Of a stretch of DNA of 64,000 nt, positions 26,481 to 37,717 are shown in pieces. Where the stretch lies: assembly GCA_021732415.1 (NCBI GenBank), contig JAKFVC010000065.1, positions 32,761 through 96,760 of the forward strand, written 5' to 3'. The stretch's first letter is position 1; every line of letters starts with the position of its first letter. The DNA is from Planctomycetaceae bacterium. GTDB taxonomy: Bacteria > Planctomycetota > Planctomycetia > Planctomycetales > Planctomycetaceae. The notes below the pieces were generated by a model. The model had not been told where the DNA came from and searched no databases. It saw only the letters and a list, made by a program, of their open reading frames with translations. A program made the position numbers and the translations under genes.

Positions 26481-28172
26481 CTAATGCTGATGTCCGCCGG
26501 CAGCGGATTTGGGTTCAGTGGTCATCGCGCCGCCGTGACCACTGTGACCGGAGTGCAACGCCATCCCGGTTTGCCCCACGGGATACAACAGGCTCGGCAT
26601 TCCTTCTATCTGCCGCTGGCTGTCGAGCAGGAAGCCGCTTTGTGAGACGACTTCGTCTCCGTCGCTGAGGCCCTCCGTCACGACGAAGTACTCACGCCGT
26701 TTCCCCGACTCATCCATCGAATGAGCGCGCGGGCCGAGTTTGAGTTCGACCAATTCATAGGCACCCTCACCGGTCAGTCGGTACGTGATCCGTCGTCGGC
26801 CAGTATCGAGCACTGCTGAAACGGGAATAGCCAGCACGCCCTTGGTGGATGTTGCCTTCTTGGGAGACGATGGCCCGGCCGCGTGTCCTTCGTGACCAGT
26901 TTGTCCTGCATGCGATTCCGACTTCAGCATTTTCGTCGCGGCTGTCGGCTTTTTCGTGTGGGCCGAGTGATCTTCTTGCTCGTCCTTTGCAGTGCGTGCG
27001 CTCCCCGGCGAATTAACCACCGCGTTCTCGGGCTTCGGCTTCGGCTTCGGCTGTCGATTTTCCGGCAACGGTCGACGTTCCGGCACCTTCTCCAACGGCA
27101 TCTCGCAAATTGGACACTTGCCAGGCTCGCGTCGCACGACTTCGGGGTGCATGGGACAGACGAACTTCCCTTCCAGGCCGGTCGGTTCGGGCGTGCCGTC
27201 CGGACGCAATCGGACGTGAATTGTCGCCGTCGCGAACATCTGCGGTTTGAGCAGGCGGTCCGCGTTCTTGATGTTCACACGGACGCGAATCGTTCGCGTC
27301 GCGTCGTCGAGGAACGGGTCGATGAACATAATCGAACCGGTGAATGTCTCACCCGGATAGGCGTCCAATTGGACATCAACCGTCTGTCCAAAACGGATCC
27401 AGGCGACATCGAACTCGTAGATATTGAGATACAACCAAATCGGGTCGAGGTCAGCGATGCGATAGATTTGGTCGCCTGTCTTCAGGTATTGCCCGACGCG
27501 GACGTTCTTTTCGATGACTGTGCCACCGATGGGTGCGAACACCGTCAGGTGCGTGGTTGGTTTATGGGAGGTCTCGATCTCGGCGATTTGCTCCTCGAGG
27601 ATGCCGAGTAACCGTAGCTTGGTGCGAGCCGATTCCAATCGCGATTGGGCGAAGCTCTTGGTGACTGGCGAGGTTGGTTTTTCGATGCCAACCGCATCTA
27701 ATCCAAGCAGTAGTTCGTTCTGGGCGACCAGCAAATCCGGGCTGTAAATCTGAACGAGATGATCCCCTTTCTTGACTTCGACGCCGGTGAAGTCCACAAA
27801 TAGACGATCAACACGGCCATCAATGCGCGATGAGATATATGCCACCTGCCGTTCGCTATAGTCGAGCTTGCCGACGGTGCGTATCTCCTTGAACAGTTCG
27901 CGACGTTGGATCTGTTCGGTAACCAGACCTGCTCGCGTTTCCAGGTCGTCGCGGGCACTCGGCAACTTGGAAACCGGAATCAACTTCATACCACAGATCG
28001 GACAGTTGCCGGGATTGGGCAAGCGAATCTGCGGGTGCATGGAACAGGTCCATGTGTCACTTCCAGAGGCAGCATGCCCCGTCCCTCTCGGCCACCACAC
28101 GATCAATGCCAGTAAGAGGGCCAGCCCTCCCCCGACCGTTCCAAGTCTCAGCGCACCAGATTTCCAGTTCAT
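26481..28172 (-). CDS. CusB-like periplasmic adaptor with two heavy-metal-binding domains
   Basis: 563 residues. N-terminal anchor (LGTVGGGLALLLALIVWW) is followed by a heavy-metal-binding domain, TCSMHPQIRLPNPGNCPICG with MKL, at about 42-68. A second copy sits in the C-terminal third: FVCPMHPEVVRREPGKCPIC then EMPL. Between them is a normal adaptor core (YISSRIDGRVDRLFVDFTGV, ligand of the lipoyl-type half, and VFAPIGGTVIEKNVRVGQYL). His/Gly-rich stretches (HAGQTGHEGHAAG, HSGHSGHGGAMTT) follow. AGGAG is upstream of the ATG. CusB delivers Cu(I) to CusA and contacts CusC; the duplicated metal domain should raise its binding capacity. Confidence 0.92.
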   Translation of the reverse strand: MNWKSGALRLGTVGGGLALLLALIVWWPRGTGHAASGSDTWTCSMHPQIRLPNPGNCPICGMKLIPVSKLPSARDDLETRAGLVTEQIQRRELFKEIRTVGKLDYSERQVAYISSRIDGRVDRLFVDFTGVEVKKGDHLVQIYSPDLLVAQNELLLGLDAVGIEKPTSPVTKSFAQSRLESARTKLRLLGILEEQIAEIETSHKPTTHLTVFAPIGGTVIEKNVRVGQYLKTGDQIYRIADLDPIWLYLNIYEFDVAWIRFGQTVDVQLDAYPGETFTGSIMFIDPFLDDATRTIRVRVNIKNADRLLKPQMFATATIHVRLRPDGTPEPTGLEGKFVCPMHPEVVRREPGKCPICEMPLEKVPERRPLPENRQPKPKPKPENAVVNSPGSARTAKDEQEDHSAHTKKPTAATKMLKSESHAGQTGHEGHAAGPSSPKKATSTKGVLAIPVSAVLDTGRRRITYRLTGEGAYELVELKLGPRAHSMDESGKRREYFVVTEGLSDGDEVVSQSGFLLDSQRQIEGMPSLLYPVGQTGMALHSGHSGHGGAMTTEPKSAAGGHQH

Positions 28173-28196
28173 AACAGAACTCCTGCCATAGCGACG

Positions 28197-30929
<2,733 letters not shown>

Positions 30930-30960
30930 CGGCTTCGTCTTGTCGTAAGGGTGTCTGGAG

Positions 30961-30998
30961 AAACGAAAAGGGGCAGGCAATGATCATTTGCCTGCCCC
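30961..30998 (-). terminator. Rho-independent terminator
   Basis: On the minus strand GGGGCAGGCAA, a seven-base loop and TTGCCTGCCCC form a perfect 11-bp stem followed by TTTTCGTTT. It lies after the stop of the gene at 31019 and 32 bases before the ATPase start. It should limit read-through from csp and the helical protein into the ATPase, or attenuate it. Confidence 0.75.
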
Positions 30999-31018
30999 CG
31001 CGCCGCGTCAATACAAAT

Positions 31019-31567
31019 CTACTTTGGGGCATCTTTCTTCGCGGCCACCTTTTTGGGTGGGGTCAAAGTCTCAATCTTGAGTAGCTTCAGGAGCTTTGCC
31101 GTCTCAGTGCGGGCGGCATCGACTTCGTGCCACATCTCGCTGCAGCAATCGCCGATCACGACGTGATCACCGTGTTCCTTGAGGCAGTGTTCCTCCGCCA
31201 TGCCGCAGACCTCGTGAGCCTTGGCATGGTGCTTCTCAATCGAAGTAATCAACTTCACAACTTCTGGTTCCTTGGCGTGCTCGGTCTTGAGCTTTGCCAA
31301 CGCCTTGTCTGCAGCCGTCAGGTCGCTCTTGATTCCGGTGACCAGTTCCTTGGCTTCGGCCTTTGGAATCGGCTGCTTAGCCTGGCTGTAGTAGTAGAGC
31401 ACCTGCGACCGGTCTTGCGCGTGTCGCTGATACATTTGAACGCCATGAGCCATTCCGCCGTCTCGAATCTTCCTACCCGCGTCGAGACTCGCATCGTTCT
31501 GCGCAAAGACGCTGGGCACCACCAGAAACATGATTGCCAACCCTAAGCCACACATTTGCAATTTCAT
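31019..31567 (-). CDS. Secreted helical protein with Cys/His cluster
   Basis: The ATG at 31565-31567 has AAAGGAAG upstream. Signal peptide MKLQMCGLGLAIMFLVVPSV with cleavage near FAQ. The rest is predicted alpha-helical (AKELVTGIKSDLTAADKALA and following). The third helix region holds HHAKAHEVCGMAEEHCLKEH and VIGDCCSEMWHEVDAA, giving four Cys and several His in one patch. No family recognised. The metal-type residues and place beside csp suggest a periplasmic copper-binding four-helix protein (inference). It is separated from the ATPase by a terminator. About 182 residues. Confidence 0.7.
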   Translation of the reverse strand: MKLQMCGLGLAIMFLVVPSVFAQNDASLDAGRKIRDGGMAHGVQMYQRHAQDRSQVLYYYSQAKQPIPKAEAKELVTGIKSDLTAADKALAKLKTEHAKEPEVVKLITSIEKHHAKAHEVCGMAEEHCLKEHGDHVVIGDCCSEMWHEVDAARTETAKLLKLLKIETLTPPKKVAAKKDAPK

Positions 31568-32101
31568 GAGGTTCTTCCTTTGAGACTTAACGGGGCGTTG
31601 TCCATCGAAATAATGGACCTTTTGGTTACAAGTATTGCAGCCAGAAGCCTGAATCACTGACTCAACTCCCAGATGCAGTCGGGCAATGCATCCTGGTGTA
31701 GGCATTTGGAATGCCAAACACCATCAATTGATTAAAAGTCGCTCAAATAGACTGAATAATGCCCACTTTTATGTTGACGACTGACTAATTATGAGCGAAT
31801 TGGAATGACAGATCCGCGCAGTGTGCGAATTCGCACAACAGTTAGATTTAACAAGATTCCATCTGGCTTTGGGACCGACGATGCCTCCGCCAATTCGTCA
31901 ATTGTGGCGGCATTTCAAGAAAGTCTTAGATCTTACATTGAGCACTGTACTTGTCCGATTTGCTCATTGAGGGTCAAGTGCATTTCGCATCCTTTGATGT
32001 GGGCGGGACGTAAACTCCACCCACACCAAGGAAATACACCCGAATATCACCATCGCATTTCGCCCGTTGTGGAGAAAACGCACTGAGGCGGGGTCGCGAA
32101 C
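31568..32101. other. Gap with a 6-3-6 palindrome
   Basis: No gene supported. The inverted repeat GGCATT TGG AATGCC at 31701-31715 lies about 134 bases before the start of the helical-protein gene and could be an operator. The right part is AT-rich and may hold the promoter of that gene. Confidence 0.35.
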
Positions 32102-32563
32102 CTATTTGCTCGCCATGTGCTTCACGATCATCTTGCACGACTTCTCACACTTGCGGCACTCCGCGGCGCAAGCTTTCAATTCCTTGTCATCGGGGAAGGC
32201 TTCGCATGCCTTGGCGCACTGGTCGCAGGACTTCGCACAGCATTCTGCCATCAGGGCGGAATGCGGCCCACCCCTCGCACAAATCTGTGAACAGGAGACG
32301 CAACACGTGGCACAGTCCTGGCAGTTCATGAGGCATGAGAGGTGTTCCTTCTTCCCCTCCGCCATTAGATGCGCACAATGCGTCGTACAGAGGTCGCACT
32401 CCCGCTGGCAGTCCGAGCAGGCTTTGGCACATTCCTGCATCATGGCATCGTGTTCCATGTGGTGGACCTTCTTTTCCTGCGCTGGCCCCTGCTGGGCGAA
32501 CGCAATCACACCGACGAGGGCCAACGTAACAATACTGACACCGCACATTTTTCGAATGTTCAT
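32102..32563 (-). CDS. Exported Csp-type copper-storage protein (four-helix bundle)
   Basis: Signal peptide MNIRKMCGVSIVTLALVGVI with cleavage near AFA. The 130-residue mature part has about 22 cysteines spaced as C-x2-C and C-x3-C on helices: ECAKACSDCQRECDLCTTHC, SCLMNCQDCATCCVSCSQIC, ECCAKSCDQCAKAC and ACAAECRKCEKSC. This is the pattern of Csp proteins (DUF326), whose bundle core is lined with Cys and stores many Cu(I) ions. A His/Met-rich start (HHMEHDAMM) may load copper. Exported forms such as Csp1 are known in methane oxidisers. It sits near CusB/CusA-like genes and divergent from an ECF sigma factor that may control it. Confidence 0.9.
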   Translation of the reverse strand: MNIRKMCGVSIVTLALVGVIAFAQQGPAQEKKVHHMEHDAMMQECAKACSDCQRECDLCTTHCAHLMAEGKKEHLSCLMNCQDCATCCVSCSQICARGGPHSALMAECCAKSCDQCAKACEAFPDDKELKACAAECRKCEKSCKMIVKHMASK

Positions 32564-32964
32564 GGAACATTCCTTTCCCTAAGACCTGTCATCTTGGGCC
32601 AGCGACAGAAGTTGCCAACTCGGCGCAAGTGACTCACAAACCCAGGATCACAAGACTGCAACCCACGTCTGGCCCTCGATCTCACGCGGTTGCCAGTCAA
32701 GGCATCTCACACGTTTAGATGCTGACAGTTGCGAACTTCTTCGCAGACATTTCCGATTTTGGTATAACTCCGTGGTTGTGCGGCAGGGCACAGTTCGCTC
32801 GCGACCATGTCAGTCTCGCACACCCCCCAGATCACTGGGTGCGTAAAGCTTTGCGTAGATTCAGTCCATAGCTATTGGCATCACATTTGCGAAGGATGAG
32901 TCGTTATCGATAAGGCTCGGGAGCACAATCTCGAGAAAATACGTCATGCGCCAGAAGCCCGACC
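32564..32964. other. Divergent promoter region between csp and sigma factor
   Basis: No gene seen. It must hold promoters for the minus-strand copper unit and for the plus-strand sigma/anti-sigma operon. A short palindrome TTATCGATAA at 32904-32913 lies 51 bases before the sigma ATG. I could not fix a -35/-10 pair by eye. Confidence 0.4.
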
Positions 32965-33555
32965 ATGTTGACTGCATCTAAATCATCGACAAACGCCGAA
33001 CGACCGGTGGAAACAGCGGCCGCTGAGCGACCGCTCGATGATTTAGTGGCGTCCTGCCAAGCAGGAAGCCGGGATGCTCAACGCCAACTTTACGAAAGTT
33101 GCCGACAGCGAGTTTTCCGGCTGATCGTCCGGATGGTGGGACAAAGAGAAGCCCCTGATGTTTTGCAACAGGTCTTTCTGCAGGTGTTTCGGGAACTCCA
33201 CCGATTTGACGGTCGGTCAAAGTTTGAGACATGGCTGTATCGAATCACGGTAAACGAGGCGTTGCAGCAATTGCGGCGACAGCGGCGAGGGCGTTGGATT
33301 TCTCTGGTGATCGACCTCGTGGACCACGAACCTAATCACGAACGCCACCTGGACTATAAGGACCTGCTGGAGCATGCGCTTGCTCGTCTTGAGCCAGATT
33401 TGCGGGCGTTGTACCTGCTGCGCGAAGTCGAAAAGCAATCCTATGCCGAAATTGCCAAAGAGACCCAGACTCCGGAAGGCACAGTGGCTTCTCGGCTGAA
33501 TCGTGCCCGGCAACTCCTGAAGCAACACCTCCTTGAGTTGGGCTGGGAGCAGTAG
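32965..33555 (+). CDS. ECF-type RNA polymerase sigma factor
   Basis: 196 residues. Region 2 is LYESCRQRVFRLIVRMVGQR, then APDVLQQVFLQVFRELHRFD and RSKFETWLYRITVNEALQQL. Region 4 is ARLEPDLRALYLLREVEKQS then YAEIAKETQTPEGTVASRLN. There is no region 3, as expected for ECF factors. An N-terminal polar tail of about 25 residues is extra. The stop is two bases before the anti-sigma start, so the pair is translationally linked. Divergent to the Csp/copper unit, it probably turns on metal-response genes, possibly including its own operon. Confidence 0.92.
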   Translation: MLTASKSSTNAERPVETAAAERPLDDLVASCQAGSRDAQRQLYESCRQRVFRLIVRMVGQREAPDVLQQVFLQVFRELHRFDGRSKFETWLYRITVNEALQQLRRQRRGRWISLVIDLVDHEPNHERHLDYKDLLEHALARLEPDLRALYLLREVEKQSYAEIAKETQTPEGTVASRLNRARQLLKQHLLELGWEQ

Positions 33556-33557
33556 TC

Positions 33558-34385
33558 ATGCAGTGCCAAGAAGTCGTTCCACTTCTCTCCGCTTACTACG
33601 ATGAAGAGTTGTCGCCGGGTCTCGCGGCAGCCGTAGCTTCGCATGTCGAGTCGTGTCCCCACTGCGCCGCCGAGTTGGATTCGTTCCGCACGATGTCCGA
33701 CTTGACCTCACAGCTCTACCAGCCTTCGCCGCCGCCCCACGCCTGGCAACGCATCTCAACACAACTTGACGCAGACGTATCGCAAGCCGTGCCGAAGGCA
33801 AGACCTTCTCGTCGTAACCGATGGGTTGCGCTGCTGACCGCTGTGGTAATTATTGCTGGCACAGTGTCATGGCTGGGACATTCCCTATGGCATTCCCACC
33901 AGGATCACCGTCTGGCGATGAACTTCAGCCAATTCCTTGGAATGTTCGAGAAATCCCCCGAACAGGCTCAGGAATTTTTGACACAGAAGTATTCCGGGCG
34001 GCAAGTCACCCTGGATGACGCCGTTCGCGAGTTGAAGTACCGACCGGTCGTGACCGATGGACTGCCTTTGGGCTATGAATTGACTCACGCAAGCTTGCTT
34101 AATATGCCTTGCTGTCGGTGCCTCGAAACGTGCTACCGGCGAAAAAAAGGCGGAGTCATCTGCATCTTCGAGCACAACGAAGATCAACCCATTTGGTTCG
34201 ATGACCGCCCGGTGTCCTCGACAGTCTGCTGTGGCAAGCCTACGCGTCTGGTGCAGGGTGAAGGCTGGATTGCGGGTTCCTGGCAGCATCAACGCCGCCA
34301 CATCACTGTCATCGGGGCCGAAAACATCGATGAGTTGACTAGACTCGTGGCTCACTTCGAGGCGAAGGCCGACCCTGAGGATTGA
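33558..34385 (+). CDS. Membrane anti-sigma factor with Cys-rich outer domain
   Basis: Residues 1-45 form a zinc-finger anti-sigma domain: CQEVVPLLSAYYDEEL and HVESCPHCAAEL (H-x3-C-x2-C). One membrane helix (RWVALLTAVVIIAGTVSWLG, about 93-112) follows. The outer domain of about 160 residues carries NMPCCRCLETCYRRKKGG and SSTVCCGKPTRLVQGEGW, six Cys in two clusters. Clustered Cys at the outer face suggest direct sensing of a soft metal such as Cu(I), which would release the sigma factor. This is inference; Cys-rich sensor ends are known for other ECF metal responses such as CorE. Confidence 0.88.
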   Translation: MQCQEVVPLLSAYYDEELSPGLAAAVASHVESCPHCAAELDSFRTMSDLTSQLYQPSPPPHAWQRISTQLDADVSQAVPKARPSRRNRWVALLTAVVIIAGTVSWLGHSLWHSHQDHRLAMNFSQFLGMFEKSPEQAQEFLTQKYSGRQVTLDDAVRELKYRPVVTDGLPLGYELTHASLLNMPCCRCLETCYRRKKGGVICIFEHNEDQPIWFDDRPVSSTVCCGKPTRLVQGEGWIAGSWQHQRRHITVIGAENIDELTRLVAHFEAKADPED

Positions 34386-34441
34386 GACACCCAGCACGCT
34401 GAATTCAGAGTCGATCGAACCATCGAGGCGAGCGTGAGATC

Positions 34442-35266
34442 ATGGCTTTACCCGCATACGGCGGACAAAATGCGTCCACGCAAGACTTGGCCAACCGAGT
34501 CAGCCTGGCGCTGACGGTCGGTGTCATGGGCGGAGCGGGACGCGAAATCCCAGAAGCATATCTGGCCAAGGCTGAAGAACTTGGCGAAGCGATTGGCGAG
34601 CAATACTGTGTGCTCGTTACCGGAGCTTGTCCGGGATTACCATTCGCGGCAGCACGCGGCGCAAAGCGGAAAGGAGCGACCGTCATCGGTATTTCGCCCG
34701 GTTTGAGCCTCTGTGAGCACGCGTACAAATACGAGTCGCCTACGGCTTATCACGACATCTTGATTTTTACCGGCAGCGAATTAATGGGGCGTGAGGTCGT
34801 GAACATTCGAAGTTCCGACATCGTGGCATTTATCGGAGGCAGCAGCGGTACATTGGGCGAACTTGCGATTGCTTATGACGAAGGAAAACTCATCGGAATC
34901 CTGACTGGCACTGGCGGGATCAGCGATATGGTCTCCGGCATCCTCTCTGTATGCCAGAAACAAACGGGGGCGCGTGTCGTCTACGACGATCAGCCGCGCC
35001 GATTGGTGACGGAATTACTGAGGATCTACCGCGAAGAACACTACCGCCGTCCGTCGGTCTTCTGCCATGAACTTTCCGCGAACGGAACGGAGTCAGCCAC
35101 TCTGAAAGCAGAACGTGATCCGGTCTGCGGCATGCCGATCAATCCGCAGACCGCCGCCGCGAAACGCACGATTCAGGGGAATCGCTTTGTCTTCTGCTCG
35201 CTGCAATGCGCGGCGGATTTCGATGATCACCAAGCACGCTTTGTCGCCAAGTATACAACCCTATGA
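34442..35266 (+). CDS. LOG-like Rossmann protein fused to a C-terminal YHS domain
   Basis: Residues 1-205 match the LOG/lysine-decarboxylase-like fold: LALTVGVMGGAGREIPEAYL, LVTGACPGLPFAAARGAKRK and GGSSGTLGELAIAYDE. The last is the variant of the PGGxGTxxE nucleotide motif, with the first Pro missing. The last 50 residues are a YHS metal domain, RDPVCGMPINPQTAAAKRTI then FVFCSLQCAADFDDH, with the Cys-x-Met and Cys-x3-Cys pairs. LOG enzymes cleave nucleoside-5'-monophosphates or bind nucleotides; a YHS tail would tie this to metal. It lies 56 bases after the anti-sigma gene, in one operon. 274 residues. Confidence 0.82.
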   Translation: MALPAYGGQNASTQDLANRVSLALTVGVMGGAGREIPEAYLAKAEELGEAIGEQYCVLVTGACPGLPFAAARGAKRKGATVIGISPGLSLCEHAYKYESPTAYHDILIFTGSELMGREVVNIRSSDIVAFIGGSSGTLGELAIAYDEGKLIGILTGTGGISDMVSGILSVCQKQTGARVVYDDQPRRLVTELLRIYREEHYRRPSVFCHELSANGTESATLKAERDPVCGMPINPQTAAAKRTIQGNRFVFCSLQCAADFDDHQARFVAKYTTL

Positions 35267-35459
35267 CTATTGTCTGTAGCTCCTTTAAGATGGGGCGGCA
35301 AGTAATTGGTCTGTCTTGGTGCAATGGCCAAATCCAAACTTCGCTGGGAAGCAGGGCAAGTTTTATCGATTGCGCAAAGATTGCTCAAAACAACGCATTT
35401 AATGAGGATGACGATTCCAGACCGCCGATAGGAGCATTGCAAGACACTCTTGGCAGCAC

Positions 35460-35486
35460 GCTAACCCGCCAACTCGTGACGAGCCG
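35460..35486 (+). repeat. Dispersed REP-like repeat, copy 1
   Basis: GCTAACCCGCCAACTCGTGA and the next seven bases recur at 56872-56898 with one mismatch, and in two separated parts at 44513-44553. It stands 27 bases upstream of the TolC start. Confidence 0.55.
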
Positions 35487-35512
35487 CAGCCATCAAGCAT
35501 CTCGGAGGCGAT

Positions 35513-37012
35513 ATGCCTTGGTTCCGGTTGATGACATTACGTCTATTGTTAACTTTCGCGGGAATCTGCATCCTTGCAGGTTGCAGTTCGACCGCCGCTG
35601 CACGTGCGACTTCGGTTCACAACAGGCCCCATTCCGAAGTGGCTGCGCTGCCAAGGTTGAGCGCTCCGAATCGCGAGTTGACTCTTCAAGCGGACGAGAT
35701 TGTTTCTGTTTCGCACATGGAACTCTCACAATCCGCAAGTATGGACGGCCCCGATCCCGATGATCCGTTCCGGGAGTCTGAGAGTCTTTCTCTTGACCTG
35801 TTAATTGCGGAGGTCCAAGCCCGCAACCCCTCGCTGGCCGCGGTACAGGCTGCTTGGGGGGCCGCTGCGCAGAAGTATCCGCAGGCCGTTGCGCTGGAAG
35901 ATCCGATATTTCAGTCGATGTACGCGCCGCAAAGTTTTACGTCGAACTCGAATGTCCAATCGTCTTATTACCTCGGTATTGCCCAAAAGATTCCCTGGGC
36001 AGGTAAGCGGGGGTTACGTGGACAGCAAGCCAACTGGGAAGCGTCCGCCGCGTCGCATGATGTCGGCGAGACGAGCTTACGCTTGGCCGAAGCGTCTCGC
36101 GTGACTTTTCTGGATTATTACTTGAATGAGCGGCTGCGAGAACTGTTGGATTCCAACACAAGAGCGGCCGAAGAATTCCGCAACATCGCGAATTCCAAAT
36201 ACGAAGCGAATCAGGTGACGCAACAAGACGTCCTCCAGGCCGATGTGGAACTGGCCCAATTGGAGCAACGCAAGATCGAGTTGGATCAGGAACGAGAAAT
36301 CGCTGTGGCTCGTCTCAACACGTTGCTGCATCGCCGACCCGATCACCCGTTGCCACCACCACCTCAGACATTGCCTCAGGTTGCGGAGTTGCCTTCAGCG
36401 TCTGAGTTGCGAGATTTTGCCGTCGAGCAACGTCCCGAACTCCATGCGTTGGCGGCACGGATTCAGGCCGAGCAAACCGCAGTCGAACTGGCCTGCAAGG
36501 AATTCTATCCCGATTTTGAATTCATGGGCCGCTATGACCGGTTCTGGACAGATAAAGAACAGCGAGGTCAGGTGGGCATGAACGTCAATGTCCCGCTCAA
36601 TCGCTCGCGCCGTCATGCGGCTGTTCAAGAACGTCAGTTTCAGGTCCAGAAGATGCGGTCGGAGCTTGATCAAGCGACCGACAACATTCGCAATGAGGTT
36701 CAGGCGGCCTGGTCTCGCGTGCAAGGTGGCGTTCGTACCGTAAGGATTTATGACACGAAGATTCTGCCCACGGCGAACGACAATCTCTCGGCGGCCCGCG
36801 CCGGATATACGGCAGGAACGTTGGATTTTCTGCGTCTCGTCGAAGCCCAACGTGAGACAATAGCGTTGCGGGAGAAGCATCAGATGGCGATTGCCGAACT
36901 GCATCGTCGCTGGGCTGAACTGCAACGGGCAGTTGGGGGGGCGGTGTCGATGCCGCCGGATGCGAACGCGATTGTCGTTCCGGCCGAAACACTCGCCATT
37001 CCCGAAAGCTAG
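35513..37012 (+). CDS. TolC-family outer-membrane lipoprotein channel
   Basis: Lipoprotein signal MPWFRLMTLRLLLTFAGICI with lipobox LAGC, then a Ser/Ala-rich spacer of about 80 residues. Two TolC repeats follow. The first holds LLIAEVQARNPSLAAVQAAW and IPWAGKRGLRGQQANWEASA; the second has FYPDFEFMGRYDRFWTDKEQ and ends GTLDFLRLVEAQRETIALRE. Lipidated outer-membrane factors are the rule in CusC-type systems. 499 residues, full length. It has no adaptor or pump beside it, but CusAB at 22.9-28.2 kb and the arsenosugar pump at 46.7 kb both lack an intact adjacent channel, so it may serve either. The damaged copy at 55343-56845 is very close in sequence. Confidence 0.92.
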   Translation: MPWFRLMTLRLLLTFAGICILAGCSSTAAARATSVHNRPHSEVAALPRLSAPNRELTLQADEIVSVSHMELSQSASMDGPDPDDPFRESESLSLDLLIAEVQARNPSLAAVQAAWGAAAQKYPQAVALEDPIFQSMYAPQSFTSNSNVQSSYYLGIAQKIPWAGKRGLRGQQANWEASAASHDVGETSLRLAEASRVTFLDYYLNERLRELLDSNTRAAEEFRNIANSKYEANQVTQQDVLQADVELAQLEQRKIELDQEREIAVARLNTLLHRRPDHPLPPPPQTLPQVAELPSASELRDFAVEQRPELHALAARIQAEQTAVELACKEFYPDFEFMGRYDRFWTDKEQRGQVGMNVNVPLNRSRRHAAVQERQFQVQKMRSELDQATDNIRNEVQAAWSRVQGGVRTVRIYDTKILPTANDNLSAARAGYTAGTLDFLRLVEAQRETIALREKHQMAIAELHRRWAELQRAVGGAVSMPPDANAIVVPAETLAIPES

Positions 37013-37202
37013 AGAAATGTCAGGGCAAATTGAAGTCGCGTTTCGATTAGGATTCCTTCCGGGCGTCGTGTTCATGGCGAGCTAGCCCTTCAAAGTGTCC
37101 GGATTCGGCTTGTTTGGGCCAATCTTGATCTACCGGCGGAGGTTTTCCGTGAAGACTCAATTCGAAGTTCCGATAGACGCGTCACAGCCGCTTGTAGTTG
37201 AC

Positions 37203-37292
37203 GGCTGTGTTACTCACCAACTGCATCCAGCAGTCTTCCCAACCGAATTCGGGCACTTCGTCTTCGAGATTGCCGGCGACTTTTGCACGTTC
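37203..37292 (-). pseudogene. Fragment of a TolC gene
   Basis: Minus-strand translation gives MERAKVAGNLEDEVPEFGWE followed by DCWMQL. This matches the internal stretch MERATVAGQLEEEVAELGWD of the TolC at 688-2211. Only about 30 codons survive. It runs on into the Gly/His-rich fragment to the right with most of TolC and the genes between deleted. Confidence 0.75.
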
Positions 37293-37372
37293 CATCGCCA
37301 CAACTCGGGGAATAATGGTTGCCGCGGTATCCACCGCCCCCAAAGTGCGGCGAGCCAAGAGTAGCTTCCGTG

Positions 37373-37407
37373 ATAGTATAGTATAGTATAGTATAGTATA
37401 GTATAGT
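37373..37407. repeat. Pentanucleotide microsatellite, seven ATAGT units
   Basis: Seven perfect tandem copies of ATAGT lie between the TolC fragment and the Gly/His-rich fragment. On the minus strand it reads through as YYTILYYTIL-like codons, so it could have grown by slippage inside the decayed Tyr-rich reading frame. Confidence 0.9.
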
Positions 37408-37559
37408 GAAGAATAGTAACGTCCGCCGGAATTGTACGGCGAGTAGTGGTGGGCGGAGGAAAAGCTAAAGTCTGGCGAGGAGTGATGGCTTCCACCGCCG
37501 TAGTAGGCACCATGACCACAACCGTGACGTCCGATATGTTGCTGCACCCGCGCGGGATG
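37407..37559 (-). pseudogene. Fragment of a Gly/His/Tyr-rich secreted-protein gene
   Basis: The minus-strand frame reads HGCGHGAYYGGGSHHSSPDF then SFSSAHHYSPY, matching GGHGAYYGRGGHHYAPSFSF of the protein at 4385. The signal peptide and the distal part are lost. It lies just past the RND fragment, the same order as pump and Gly/His-rich gene at 4.4-8.5 kb. Confidence 0.78.
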
Positions 37560-37717
37560 TGTCACAATTGTCATTCATTCAGACCAACCCTACGGTCACG
37601 GCCATCAAACGTGGTTCAAGTTGCCACAACATAGTGTACTCCCTTAAGCTCGGTCATTTCGGGGACATACATTTCGTCTGGAACGCAGGCCGATAACTGA
37701 TTTACCGCACCATGTTT

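Noticed and set aside
31805..32086. Plus-strand frame of 93 codons in the gap before csp
   Set aside because: Contains a CPIC phrase but no signal peptide or family match and would be isolated; treated as chance.
37373..37407. Possible CRISPR-like array
   Set aside because: Units are five bases with no spacers; it is a simple microsatellite.
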